From assembly GCF_003464595.1 (NCBI RefSeq), contig NZ_QRZF01000018.1, positions 65,100 to 129,099 of the forward strand: a DNA stretch of 64,000 bases. The letters are read 5' to 3'. Shown here piece after piece: positions 9,629-16,380 of this stretch. This stretch comes from Bacteroides intestinalis (GTDB lineage: Bacteria > Bacteroidota > Bacteroidia > Bacteroidales > Bacteroidaceae). Made by a program: the position numbers and the translations under genes. Positions within the stretch are counted from its first letter, which is position 1. Every line of letters begins with the position of its first letter. The notes under the pieces were generated by a model. The model was not told the origin of the DNA. It worked only from the letters and a program-made list of their open reading frames with translations, and did not search any database.

Positions 9629-9636
9629 TATCTTTG
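9629..9636 (+). promoter_or_regulatory. Minus-7 box (TATCTTTG) for aroB
   Basis: Fits TAnnTTTG and lies 25 nt before the ATG at 9662. Because it lies downstream of the in-frame ATG at 9623, it argues against that earlier start. Confidence 0.65.
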
Positions 9637-9661
9637 CAGAGCAAAAAAAGACAAATACATC

Positions 9662-10723
9662 ATGAGTAAACAAGAAGTAATCCTCTGCGAAGAACTGGAA
9701 AGCAGCTTAACAACTGCCATTGGGAACTGCCCCCATGACAAGCTCTTTATCCTGACTGACGAGCATACACACCGCCTTTGCTTGCCACAACTCAACAACA
9801 TTCCGGCATTGAAAGAAGCAACGGAAATCATTATCGGTGCCGAAGATGTACACAAGAACCTCGAAACCTTGGCTTCCGTCTGGCAAGCCCTGAGTGAAAA
9901 GGGAGCTACGCGCCATTCATTGCTTATCAATCTGGGAGGTGGCATGGTGACCGACCTGGGTGGCTTCGCCGCCTCTACATTTAAGCGGGGCATTGCTTAT
10001 ATCAATATCCCTACTACCCTGCTGGCTATGGTAGATGCTTCCGTAGGAGGCAAGACAGGTATCAACTTCAACGGGTTGAAGAATGAAATCGGCGTCTTCG
10101 CCCCTGCCGCCAGCGTACTCCTTGAAACTGAATTCTTGCGCAGCCTCGACGCCCATAACTTCTTCTCCGGCTATGCCGAAATGTTGAAGCACGGACTAAT
10201 CAGCACTCCGGAACATCTGGCGGAATTATTGGCTTTTGACACGGACAAAATAGATTATGCAGTCCTGAAGTCAATGGTAGGTCGCTCCGTACAAGTAAAA
10301 GAAGACATCGTGGAACAAGATCCGCTGGAACATGGCATCCGCAAGGCCCTGAACCTGGGACATACCGTAGGACATGCTTTCGAAAGCCTTGCCCTTGCCG
10401 AAGGACACCCTGTGCTGCACGGCTATGCCGTTGCCTGGGGAATTGTTTGCGAACTATATCTTTCTTATATAAAAGTAGGTTTTCCGAAAGACAAAATGCG
10501 CCAGACCATTCAGTTTGTGAAAGAGAACTATGGTGGTTTTGCCTTTAACTGTAAGCAGTACGACCAGCTTTATGAACTGATGAAGCACGATAAGAAGAAT
10601 ACCGCCGGTGTCATAAACTTTACGTTATTGAAAGAGGTCGGAGACATTTGTCTGAACCAGACGGCTGATAAAGATACGATATTCGAAATGTTCGATTTCT
10701 ATAGAGAGTGCATGGGGGTATAA
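9662..10723 (+). CDS. aroB: 3-dehydroquinate synthase AroB
   Basis: 353 aa. It converts DAHP to 3-dehydroquinate in the shikimate pathway, using NAD and a divalent metal. Recognisable segments are the NAD-binding GGGMVTDLGGFAASTFKRG, PTTLLAMVDASVGGKTGIN, the metal-ligand Glu region (GYAEMLKHGLI), and the metal-ligand His regions LNLGHTVGHAFE and EGHPVLHGYAVAWG. I start it at the ATG at 9662 because the promoter box at 9629 lies inside the longer open frame. Another shikimate gene, aroA, is 29 kb away. Downstream lies a tandem-repeat array rather than a simple terminator. Confidence 0.95.
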   Translation: MSKQEVILCEELESSLTTAIGNCPHDKLFILTDEHTHRLCLPQLNNIPALKEATEIIIGAEDVHKNLETLASVWQALSEKGATRHSLLINLGGGMVTDLGGFAASTFKRGIAYINIPTTLLAMVDASVGGKTGINFNGLKNEIGVFAPAASVLLETEFLRSLDAHNFFSGYAEMLKHGLISTPEHLAELLAFDTDKIDYAVLKSMVGRSVQVKEDIVEQDPLEHGIRKALNLGHTVGHAFESLALAEGHPVLHGYAVAWGIVCELYLSYIKVGFPKDKMRQTIQFVKENYGGFAFNCKQYDQLYELMKHDKKNTAGVINFTLLKEVGDICLNQTADKDTIFEMFDFYRECMGV

Positions 10724-10790
10724 CGCCTTCTACTGTATCCCCTCTCCTTACGGAAATTCATTTTGCAGTTCCAGCATTAAGATGCCGGTT

Positions 10791-10878
10791 TTTGCCAGTT
10801 AATTGGCAACGCTGTGCCACCGTGCTGGCAAATGTTTGCCACCGCGATGGCACAGTTTTGCCAGCAGGGTGGCAAGAT
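10791..10878. repeat. Tandem array, four 22-nt dyad units
   Basis: Four head-to-tail units start at 10791, 10813, 10835 and 10857, each exactly 22 nt. Each unit holds the dyad TKTGCCA-N7-TGGCA with a short variable end. The centre of the dyad differs between units while the arms and the period are kept. A weaker dyad of similar size precedes it (10771-10788). The array lies between aroB and the promoter of the structured RNA. Confidence 0.85.
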
Positions 10879-10972
10879 TCAGGCTACATACGAAACTTAA
10901 ATTAGATAATAGTAAATCAGACGACAAGTATATTTTTCTTCTCATTTTAGACTGCCTCTTCATTTTTTATCG

Positions 10973-10980
10973 TACTTTTG
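10973..10980 (+). promoter_or_regulatory. Minus-7 box (TACTTTTG) for the structured RNA
   Basis: Perfect TAnnTTTG ending 4 nt before the first base of the RNA closing stem at 10984, as expected for a small RNA gene. Confidence 0.75.
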
Positions 10981-10983
10981 CGG

Positions 10984-11160
10984 TGTCGAACCATTATTAA
11001 CTCACAGCAGGGAAACCTGCCAAGAAATCGTGGCGGGCATTTTATGCCCGTTCACGCCACTCCTATATGGCGGTCCCTGTACCCCCATGGGGAGTGTTAA
11101 TGCACCTCCAAATACTAGCTGTGGGTTTAGTGTTCGACAATGGGACAGGCAGGGATTGCT
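10984..11160 (+). ncRNA. ssrS: Structured RNA, probably 6S RNA (SsrS)
   Basis: A promoter box at 10973 is followed at once by a rod-like structure. TGTCGAAC (10984-10991) pairs with GTTCGACA (11132-11139), CTCACAGC (11001-11008) with GCTGTGGG (11118-11125), and CAGGGA (11008-11013) with TCCCTG (11074-11079). An apical hairpin has GTGGCG/CGCCAC and GGGCAT/ATGCCC. The 3' side of the central open region (about 11080-11117) holds a small extra hairpin. A long interrupted hairpin of about 160-180 nt with a central bubble is the 6S RNA layout; 6S binds housekeeping RNA polymerase as a promoter mimic. It lacks signatures of RNase P RNA or tmRNA. The 3' end is approximate. The 6S identity is inferred from structure and size only. 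Confidence 0.6.
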
Positions 11161-11221
11161 CTTTTAGTTTCTTTACCTCTCCCATGAATCGAATTATTCA
11201 CCTTTTAAAACTTAATGATTT

Positions 11222-11689
11222 ATGGAAAACAACACTCAGTCGGTAACCGCTCAGGAATTACCCAACACAGCAATGTTCCCACGCGCACACTTCCCATCAG
11301 AGGAAGCCATGAAAGCGTACTATTTACAATTGATTGACATCATGAATATAGCGTATATGGCAGAGCCTTCGGAATATATAAGCCTCCAATGCCTGCACCG
11401 TAAATTAAAACAATATGTCCATGTTTTACGACTGATAGGCACGCACGAATGGGGAAAAGGTATCGCCGAATTACAAGATGCCAGCGGGATCTATATGTTA
11501 AAAAGTACCCTCCCACACAATACTCTCCTACAAGCTAATCGGGAAATAGGCCGGCATTTGCAATTCATTACACAACTGGCAAGCAACGTAGGTTTTCTGA
11601 AACAGCTGGAAGGCATCTTATGTTACCATCTTCAAAACGTAGAAGGATTATTGAAGAAGTTGAAAGAAGAATCGATAACTGCTCTGTAG
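11222..11689 (+). CDS. Small helical protein, unknown function
   Basis: 155 aa, soluble, mostly alpha-helical, with no signal peptide. I recognise no domain. It begins about 60 nt after the end of the 6S-like RNA and may be expressed by read-through from that promoter, since I see no clear separate promoter box. ATG at 11222, and a strong intrinsic terminator follows 9 nt after the stop. The placement next to the RNA gene could be functional or chance; no function assigned. Confidence 0.65.
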   Translation: MENNTQSVTAQELPNTAMFPRAHFPSEEAMKAYYLQLIDIMNIAYMAEPSEYISLQCLHRKLKQYVHVLRLIGTHEWGKGIAELQDASGIYMLKSTLPHNTLLQANREIGRHLQFITQLASNVGFLKQLEGILCYHLQNVEGLLKKLKEESITAL

Positions 11690-11698
11690 AATGATAAT

Positions 11699-11736
11699 AG
11701 GACGAGGGGTAAAATTGGAATTTTACTCCTCGTCCT
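11699..11736 (+). terminator. Intrinsic terminator after the 155-aa gene
   Basis: A long stem (AGGACGAG...CTCGTCCT outside, GTAAAATT/AATTTTAC inside) with a 2-nt loop, followed by a T/A-rich stretch. Confidence 0.85.
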
Positions 11737-11914
11737 ATTATTTATAGAAACAAGAATTACAAGCAAATAACAGGCTACAGCATTACTTATACTAATTCTA
11801 AAATAGAGCAAACTTTATACCATAACAAATTAAGAATAAGAAAGATGTATTATTCAGTCGGATTATAGTGACATAAAAATCAATAGAAATGTTTGCTATT
11901 TAAAAATAAAGCAC

Positions 11915-11922
11915 TACTTTTG
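11915..11922 (+). promoter_or_regulatory. Minus-7 box (TACTTTTG) for tRNA-Pro
   Basis: Perfect TAnnTTTG 11 nt before the first base of the tRNA. Confidence 0.7.
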
Positions 11923-11933
11923 CATCCGCAATT

Positions 11934-12007
11934 CGGGATGTAGCTCAGCCCGGTAGAGTACGCGTCTGGGGGGCGTGTGGTCGCAAGTTCGAATCTTGTC
12001 ATCCCGA
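11934..12007 (+). tRNA. tRNA-Pro (anticodon GGG)
   Basis: The 74-nt cloverleaf has acceptor arms CGGGATG and CATCCCG, a D-arm (GCTC...GAGT), an anticodon stem CGCGT/GCGTG with wobble pairs and loop CTGGGGG giving anticodon GGG, and a T-arm containing GTTCGAATC. The CCA end is not encoded. It has its own promoter box at 11915 and terminator at 12017, so it is a single-tRNA transcription unit. No integrase or attachment duplication is seen beside it. Confidence 0.93.
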
Positions 12008-12016
12008 CTACCGATA

Positions 12017-12048
12017 AAGCATTGATAATCGCAAGGTTATTGATGCTT
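12017..12048 (+). terminator. Terminator of the tRNA-Pro unit
   Basis: A 12-bp stem (AAGCATTGATAA with TTATTGATGCTT, two G-U pairs) followed by TTTGCTTTTTT. Confidence 0.8.
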
Positions 12049-12127
12049 TTTGCTTTTTTACGAATTTCCACCTAATGGTGGTTGACGCTAAAAGTTCTCG
12101 TACACATTCACTTTTAAACACATAAAA

Positions 12128-12153
12128 AGAGGTCTCCACAATGGAAGACCTCT
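12128..12153 (-). terminator. Terminator of the hicAB operon
   Basis: The stem AGAGGTCTCC/GGAAGACCTCT lies 35 nt past the hicB stop. On the minus strand it is followed by TTTTT. Confidence 0.75.
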
Positions 12154-12175
12154 GAAAAAAACTCCAAAAGGTGGT

Positions 12176-12191
12176 GTCAAACAACAAATCA
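12176..12191. repeat. Inverted repeat flanking hicAB, left copy
   Basis: GTCAAACAACAAATCA. Its exact reverse complement is at 12812-12827. The match extends outward as GTG-2-mismatch on both sides. This copy contains the hicB stop codon. Confidence 0.85.
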
Positions 12192-12587
12192 GAGTGTTAC
12201 CGATAATAATTCTTTCGCAAATGAATGAAGTCCGCTGCAAATGCGTTCCGCCTGCTGTCTACGAGGTATAGAACGACGATTCAAGTAATTGGAAAGCTGC
12301 TTTTGATTGATACCTGTAATCTTCTCCATACCAGCTAAAGAAAGGAACTTTGAATAATATTCCAAGAAACTCGCTACGTCCAACTTAAATTCAATTTCGT
12401 ACTCGCCTTTGATTTGTTCCGGCCATTGTTCTACAGGTAAATTCTTCTTAATCAATCTAATTGCCTCATGAATATCATCCTTTACAGCCTGTATGCTATC
12501 ACCCGCGCCATAGATACCGTCACAATTGTCCGAATATCCGTCGTAAAAATCCTTGCTTTTCTCAATCACTACAATAATTTTTTCCAT
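12189..12587 (-). CDS. hicB: HicB-family antitoxin
   Basis: 132 aa. The N-terminal half (MEKIIVVIEKSKDFYDGYSDN, then GAGDSIQAVKDDIHEAIRL) is the partly degraded RNase H-like fold of HicB, which blocks the HicA toxin. The C-terminal half (about residues 80-120; LSLAGMEKITGINQKQLSNYLNRR) is a Cro/XRE-like helix-turn-helix, expected to bind the operon's own promoter. It is the second gene, 55 nt after hicA, as in many hicAB operons. Autoregulation is family knowledge; the inverted repeat at the operon ends is a candidate operator. Confidence 0.85.
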   Translation of the reverse strand: MEKIIVVIEKSKDFYDGYSDNCDGIYGAGDSIQAVKDDIHEAIRLIKKNLPVEQWPEQIKGEYEIEFKLDVASFLEYYSKFLSLAGMEKITGINQKQLSNYLNRRSIPRRQQAERICSGLHSFAKELLSVTL

Positions 12588-12642
12588 AATCCTACCCTTT
12601 CTTTTTTAGAAAGTACGGGAATCAAAGCCCATACTTCTTGAT

Positions 12643-12804
12643 TCATTTATTAGCCAACCCCTTACCCATTTCTTTAGCCCCATGATAAGGAACAGGCTCC
12701 GTTAATTCACCTTTTTCATTCTTATAAAAGTAATGGCTTCCTTCTGCATGGTCGAACTTCCATCCTTTCTTAATGAACATCCGGTGTAATTCTGTACTTT
12801 TCAT
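12643..12804 (-). CDS. hicA: HicA-family toxin, short
   Basis: 53 aa, found by reading the minus strand from the ATG at 12804. It begins MKSTELHRMFIKKGWKFDHA and carries the conserved GSH (residues 22-24) with the putative catalytic His of HicA mRNA interferases, then VPYHGAKEMGKGL. HicA proteins are usually 60-80 aa; this one stops just where the final helix (typically ...RKQ.GL) would come. It may be truncated at the C-terminus or simply a short variant. It precedes hicB on the same strand, and a promoter box lies at 12832-12839. Confidence 0.75.
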   Translation of the reverse strand: MKSTELHRMFIKKGWKFDHAEGSHYFYKNEKGELTEPVPYHGAKEMGKGLANK

Positions 12805-12811
12805 AATCTTA

Positions 12812-12827
12812 TGATTTGTTGTTTGAC
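12812..12827. repeat. Inverted repeat flanking hicAB, right copy
   Basis: TGATTTGTTGTTTGAC, exact reverse complement of 12176-12191. It lies between the hicAB promoter box and the hicA start, at or just after the expected transcription start. Confidence 0.85.
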
Positions 12828-12831
12828 TTCA

Positions 12832-12839
12832 CAAAGATA
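12832..12839 (-). promoter_or_regulatory. Minus-7 box (TATCTTTG) for hicAB
   Basis: Fits TAnnTTTG on the minus strand, 27 nt upstream of the hicA ATG and immediately upstream of the inverted repeat. Confidence 0.6.
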
Positions 12840-13066
12840 GCAGAATTACCACTATCCGCAAGCAAAACAATAGCAATATTACCATCATTTAACCCCTTCG
12901 GTAGAGTTTCCAGATGCTCAAGCATTCGCTCTTTCATAGCATAAATGGTTGGTATATCGTGAGGATTCAAAGGATAAAGATCGACTAGCCATACCTGCAA
13001 ATATACCAGCAGTAAAAATAAATCAAAATTTCAGACTATCCTTTTTCGTTTTTACGGACTAATACC

Positions 13067-13074
13067 TATATTTG
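13067..13074 (+). promoter_or_regulatory. Minus-7 box (TATATTTG) for the S41 peptidase gene
   Basis: Perfect TAnnTTTG 24 nt before the ATG at 13099. It overlaps an in-frame TTG, ruling out that codon as the start. Confidence 0.65.
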
Positions 13075-13098
13075 CATAAAAACACATTTAATATACTT

Positions 13099-16000
13099 AT
13101 GAAGAAACTTATTGCTTACATTGCCCTTAGTTTCGCGGCAATAACCAGCTATGCAACCACTCCCCTCTGGATGCGTGACGTACAGATCTCACCTGACGGA
13201 ACAGAAATCGTATTTTGTTATAAGGGAGACATCTACAAAGTGCCTGCCAAAGGCGGAACAGCTACACAACTCACTACGCAAGACTCTTACGAATGTACTC
13301 CGATATGGTCACCGGATGGCAAACAGATAGCCTTTGCAAGCGACAGGAACGGGAATTTCGATATCTTCATCATGCCGGCAAATGGGGGAACAGCCCAGCG
13401 ACTGACTACTCATTCAGCTACTGAACTACCCTCCGCTTTTACCCCGGACGGCAAATATATTTTATTCTCAGCATCTATTCAGGACCCGGCAAGCAGCGCC
13501 CTCTTTCCTTCAGCCGCCATGACTGAACTCTACAAAGTTCCTTCAGTCGGCGGACGCACCGAACAAGTACTGGGCACTCCTGCCGAAGCGGTATGTTTCG
13601 ATAAGTCCGGTAACCGCTTTTTCTATCAGGACCGCAAGGGAGGTGAAAACGAATGGAGAAAGCACCATACTTCTTCCATCACCCGCGATGTATGGATGTA
13701 CGATACCAAAACAGGTTCACACACCAACCTTACCCAGCACGCAGGTGAAGACCGCAATCCGATAGTATCACCGGATGGACAAACCGTCTACTTCCTGAGC
13801 GAACGTAATGGCAGCTCATTCAACGTATATTCTTTCCCGGTTTCGCAACCCCAATCGATAAAAACAATTACCAGCTTTAAAACCCATCCCGTACGTTTCC
13901 TTTCAATGAGTAACAACGGCACCTTGTGCTATGGATATGATGGTGAGATTTATACCCAGCAGGAAGGCTCGAATCCCCGGAAGATAAATGTAGAAATCAT
14001 TCGTGACGACCAGCCACAAATAGCTTATCTGAAATATCCGGATAGAGCAACCTCCGCCACAGTTTCACCGGACGGCAAGCAGATTGCTTTCACTGTACGC
14101 GGTGAAGTATTCGTAACATCGACAGACTATACCACCACCAAACAGATTACACATACGGCAGCAGAGGAAGATGGTCTCTCGTTTGCCCCGGACAACCGGA
14201 CGCTGGCCTATGCCAGTGAACGCAGTGGTAACTGGCAAATTTATCTGGCTAAAATAGTTCGAGAAGAAGATCCGAATTTTCCGAATGCAACTTTAATAAA
14301 GGAAGAGGTATTATTGCCTTCTACCACCGTAGAACGTTCGCACCCGCAATTCTCACCCGATGGTAAGGAACTGGCCTTCATTGAAGACCGCAACCGCCTG
14401 ATGGTACTCAACCTGGAAACCAAGAAAGTACGCCGGATCACCGACGGTTCTACCTGGTACAGCACAGGCGGAGGGTTCGACTATGCATGGTCTCCGGACA
14501 GCAAGTGGTTCACATTGGAATTTATCGGAAACAAGCATGATCCATATTCGGATATAGGTCTGGTCAGTGCACAAGGCAATGGCGAGATCATCAACCTGAC
14601 CAATAGCGGATACAGCAGCGGTTCACCCAGTTTTGCGCTCGATGGCAATGCCATTCTTTTCACTACCGAACGCTACGGTATGCGTGCACATGCTTCATGG
14701 GGTTCGCTGGACGATGCTATGTTAGTATTCCTGAATCAGGATGCATACGACAAATTCAGCCTGAGCAAAGAAGACTACGAACTATATAAAGAAGCAAACT
14801 CCGACCGGAAAAAGGTTGCCGCAAAGGACAGTAGTAAGGTAAAGGATGTCGTGGTGGAATTGAAAAACATAGAAGACCGCATCGTGCGCCTGACACCAAA
14901 CTCATCGAATATGGGAAGTACTCTCATCTCCAAAGACGGAAAAACTCTCTATTATCTGGCCAGTACCGAAAGCGGTCGTAACTTATGGAAGATGGATCTG
15001 AACAAAAAAGAGACCAAGTTGCTCCATAAAGTAGATGCCGGCTGGACCTCTCTGGAAATGGATAAAGAAGGAAAGACTCTCTTCATTCTGAACGGTAAGA
15101 ATATGCAGAAAATGAACATGGCTTCCAATGACCTGAAACCCATTAAATATCTTGCCCAAGTAAAACTGGATCTGGCCGCCGAACGCGAATACATGTTCGA
15201 CCATGTATACAAGCAACAGCAGAAGCGTTTCTATAATACCAACATGCACGGGGTCAATTGGGACGCCATGACGGCTGCTTATCGCAAGTTCCTGCCACAC
15301 ATTGATAATAACTATGACTTCGCCGAACTATTGAGTGAATGGCTGGGCGAATTGAACGTCTCCCATACCGGAGGCCGTTTCTATCCGGACGGACAAAGTG
15401 AACCGACAGCCAGTCTGGGACTACTTTTTGACTGGAATTACCAGGATAAAGGAATGCTCATCGCTGAAGTGATAGAAAAGGGGCCGTTCGACAAGGCCAC
15501 TACAAAGGTGAAAGCCGGTGTCGTTATTGAAAAGATCGACGGTAAAGAGATCACTCCCGAAGCCGATTATTATGTGCTTCTCAATGACAAGGTAAAAAAG
15601 AAAACACTTGTTTCATTGTACGATCCCAAAACGAAAGAACGTTGGGAAGAGGTAGTAATCCCTATCAGAGACAGTGAACTCAGTACATTACTTTACGAAC
15701 GCTGGGTTAAGCAACGTGCAGCAGACGTTGAGAAATGGTCGAACGGTAAACTGGGATACGTGCACATCAAATCAATGGGTGATGACAGCTTCCGTTCCAT
15801 CTACTCGGACATTTTAGGAAAATACAACAACTGTGAAGGTATTGTCATCGACACCCGTTTCAACGGAGGTGGTCGTCTGCATGAAGATATAGAGATACTG
15901 TTCAGTGGCAAGAAATACTTCACACAGGTGGTTCGCGGCCGTGAAGCCTGCGATATGCCGAGCCGCCGCTGGAACAAGCCTTCCATCATGCTGACGTGCG

Positions 16001-16299
16001 AGGCCAACTATTCCAATGCACACGGTACACCGTGGGTATACAGCCATCAGCAACTGGGCAAGCTGGTAGGTATGCCTGTGCCGGGCACTATGACCAGCGT
16101 ATCATGGGAGCGCTTGCAAGATCCGACACTGGTATTCGGCATTCCTGTGATTGGTTACCGCCTGCCCGATGGCAGTTATCTGGAGAATACGCAGTTGGAA
16201 CCGGATGTAAAAGTAGCCAATTCGCCCGAAACAATCGTGAAAGGTGAAGATACACAATTGAAAGTAGCAGTAGAAGAATTATTGAAAGAACTGCAATAG
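13099..16299 (+). CDS. Tricorn-type S41 family peptidase
   Basis: 1066 aa. A signal peptide (MKKLIAYIALSFAAITSYA) is followed by beta-propeller repeats of the PD40/tricorn kind, seen as recurring SPDG-K-IAF phrases over about residues 30-460. A second propeller-like region follows (about 500-690), then a tricorn core/C1-like helical segment, a PDZ-like domain (about 760-850; KAGVVIEKIDGKEITPEADY), and the S41 serine protease domain. In that domain KLGYVHIKSM and DTRFNGGG precede MTSVSWE, where the catalytic Ser is expected. It probably degrades peptides in the periplasm. ATG chosen at 13099 because the promoter box covers the longer frame. It is a single gene with its own terminator at 16312. 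Confidence 0.92.
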   Translation: MKKLIAYIALSFAAITSYATTPLWMRDVQISPDGTEIVFCYKGDIYKVPAKGGTATQLTTQDSYECTPIWSPDGKQIAFASDRNGNFDIFIMPANGGTAQRLTTHSATELPSAFTPDGKYILFSASIQDPASSALFPSAAMTELYKVPSVGGRTEQVLGTPAEAVCFDKSGNRFFYQDRKGGENEWRKHHTSSITRDVWMYDTKTGSHTNLTQHAGEDRNPIVSPDGQTVYFLSERNGSSFNVYSFPVSQPQSIKTITSFKTHPVRFLSMSNNGTLCYGYDGEIYTQQEGSNPRKINVEIIRDDQPQIAYLKYPDRATSATVSPDGKQIAFTVRGEVFVTSTDYTTTKQITHTAAEEDGLSFAPDNRTLAYASERSGNWQIYLAKIVREEDPNFPNATLIKEEVLLPSTTVERSHPQFSPDGKELAFIEDRNRLMVLNLETKKVRRITDGSTWYSTGGGFDYAWSPDSKWFTLEFIGNKHDPYSDIGLVSAQGNGEIINLTNSGYSSGSPSFALDGNAILFTTERYGMRAHASWGSLDDAMLVFLNQDAYDKFSLSKEDYELYKEANSDRKKVAAKDSSKVKDVVVELKNIEDRIVRLTPNSSNMGSTLISKDGKTLYYLASTESGRNLWKMDLNKKETKLLHKVDAGWTSLEMDKEGKTLFILNGKNMQKMNMASNDLKPIKYLAQVKLDLAAEREYMFDHVYKQQQKRFYNTNMHGVNWDAMTAAYRKFLPHIDNNYDFAELLSEWLGELNVSHTGGRFYPDGQSEPTASLGLLFDWNYQDKGMLIAEVIEKGPFDKATTKVKAGVVIEKIDGKEITPEADYYVLLNDKVKKKTLVSLYDPKTKERWEEVVIPIRDSELSTLLYERWVKQRAADVEKWSNGKLGYVHIKSMGDDSFRSIYSDILGKYNNCEGIVIDTRFNGGGRLHEDIEILFSGKKYFTQVVRGREACDMPSRRWNKPSIMLTCEANYSNAHGTPWVYSHQQLGKLVGMPVPGTMTSVSWERLQDPTLVFGIPVIGYRLPDGSYLENTQLEPDVKVANSPETIVKGEDTQLKVAVEELLKELQ

Positions 16300-16311
16300 A
16301 TAGGGATTATT

Positions 16312-16340
16312 AAGGAGCCAGACTATGAATTTGGCTCCTT
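16312..16340 (+). terminator. Terminator of the S41 peptidase gene
   Basis: The stem AAGGAGCCA/TGGCTCCTT with an 11-nt loop is followed by TTTTT. The next gene's promoter box follows at once at 16347. Confidence 0.85.
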
Positions 16341-16346
16341 TTTCCG

Positions 16347-16354
16347 TACCTTTG
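16347..16354 (+). promoter_or_regulatory. Minus-7 box (TACCTTTG) for the transporter gene
   Basis: Perfect TAnnTTTG 27 nt before the ATG at 16381. Confidence 0.65.
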
Positions 16355-16380
16355 CGGCAAAATCAACAAATTCTAAATTC

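Noticed and set aside
9623..9661. Longer aroB N-terminus
   Set aside because: The promoter box at 9629-9636 lies inside it, so this part is unlikely to be transcribed.
10791..10878. CRISPR array
   Set aside because: Units are adjacent with no spacers and no cas genes are present; it is a tandem repeat.
11934..12007. tRNA as an integration site
   Set aside because: No integrase or duplicated tRNA 3' end is found nearby; the tRNA has a normal terminator.
12809..12961. Small minus-strand frame upstream of hicA (42-63 aa)
   Set aside because: Its longest start is a TTG inside a promoter-like box and it runs over the likely hicAB promoter. I see no ribosome site or conserved pattern, so I did not call it a gene.
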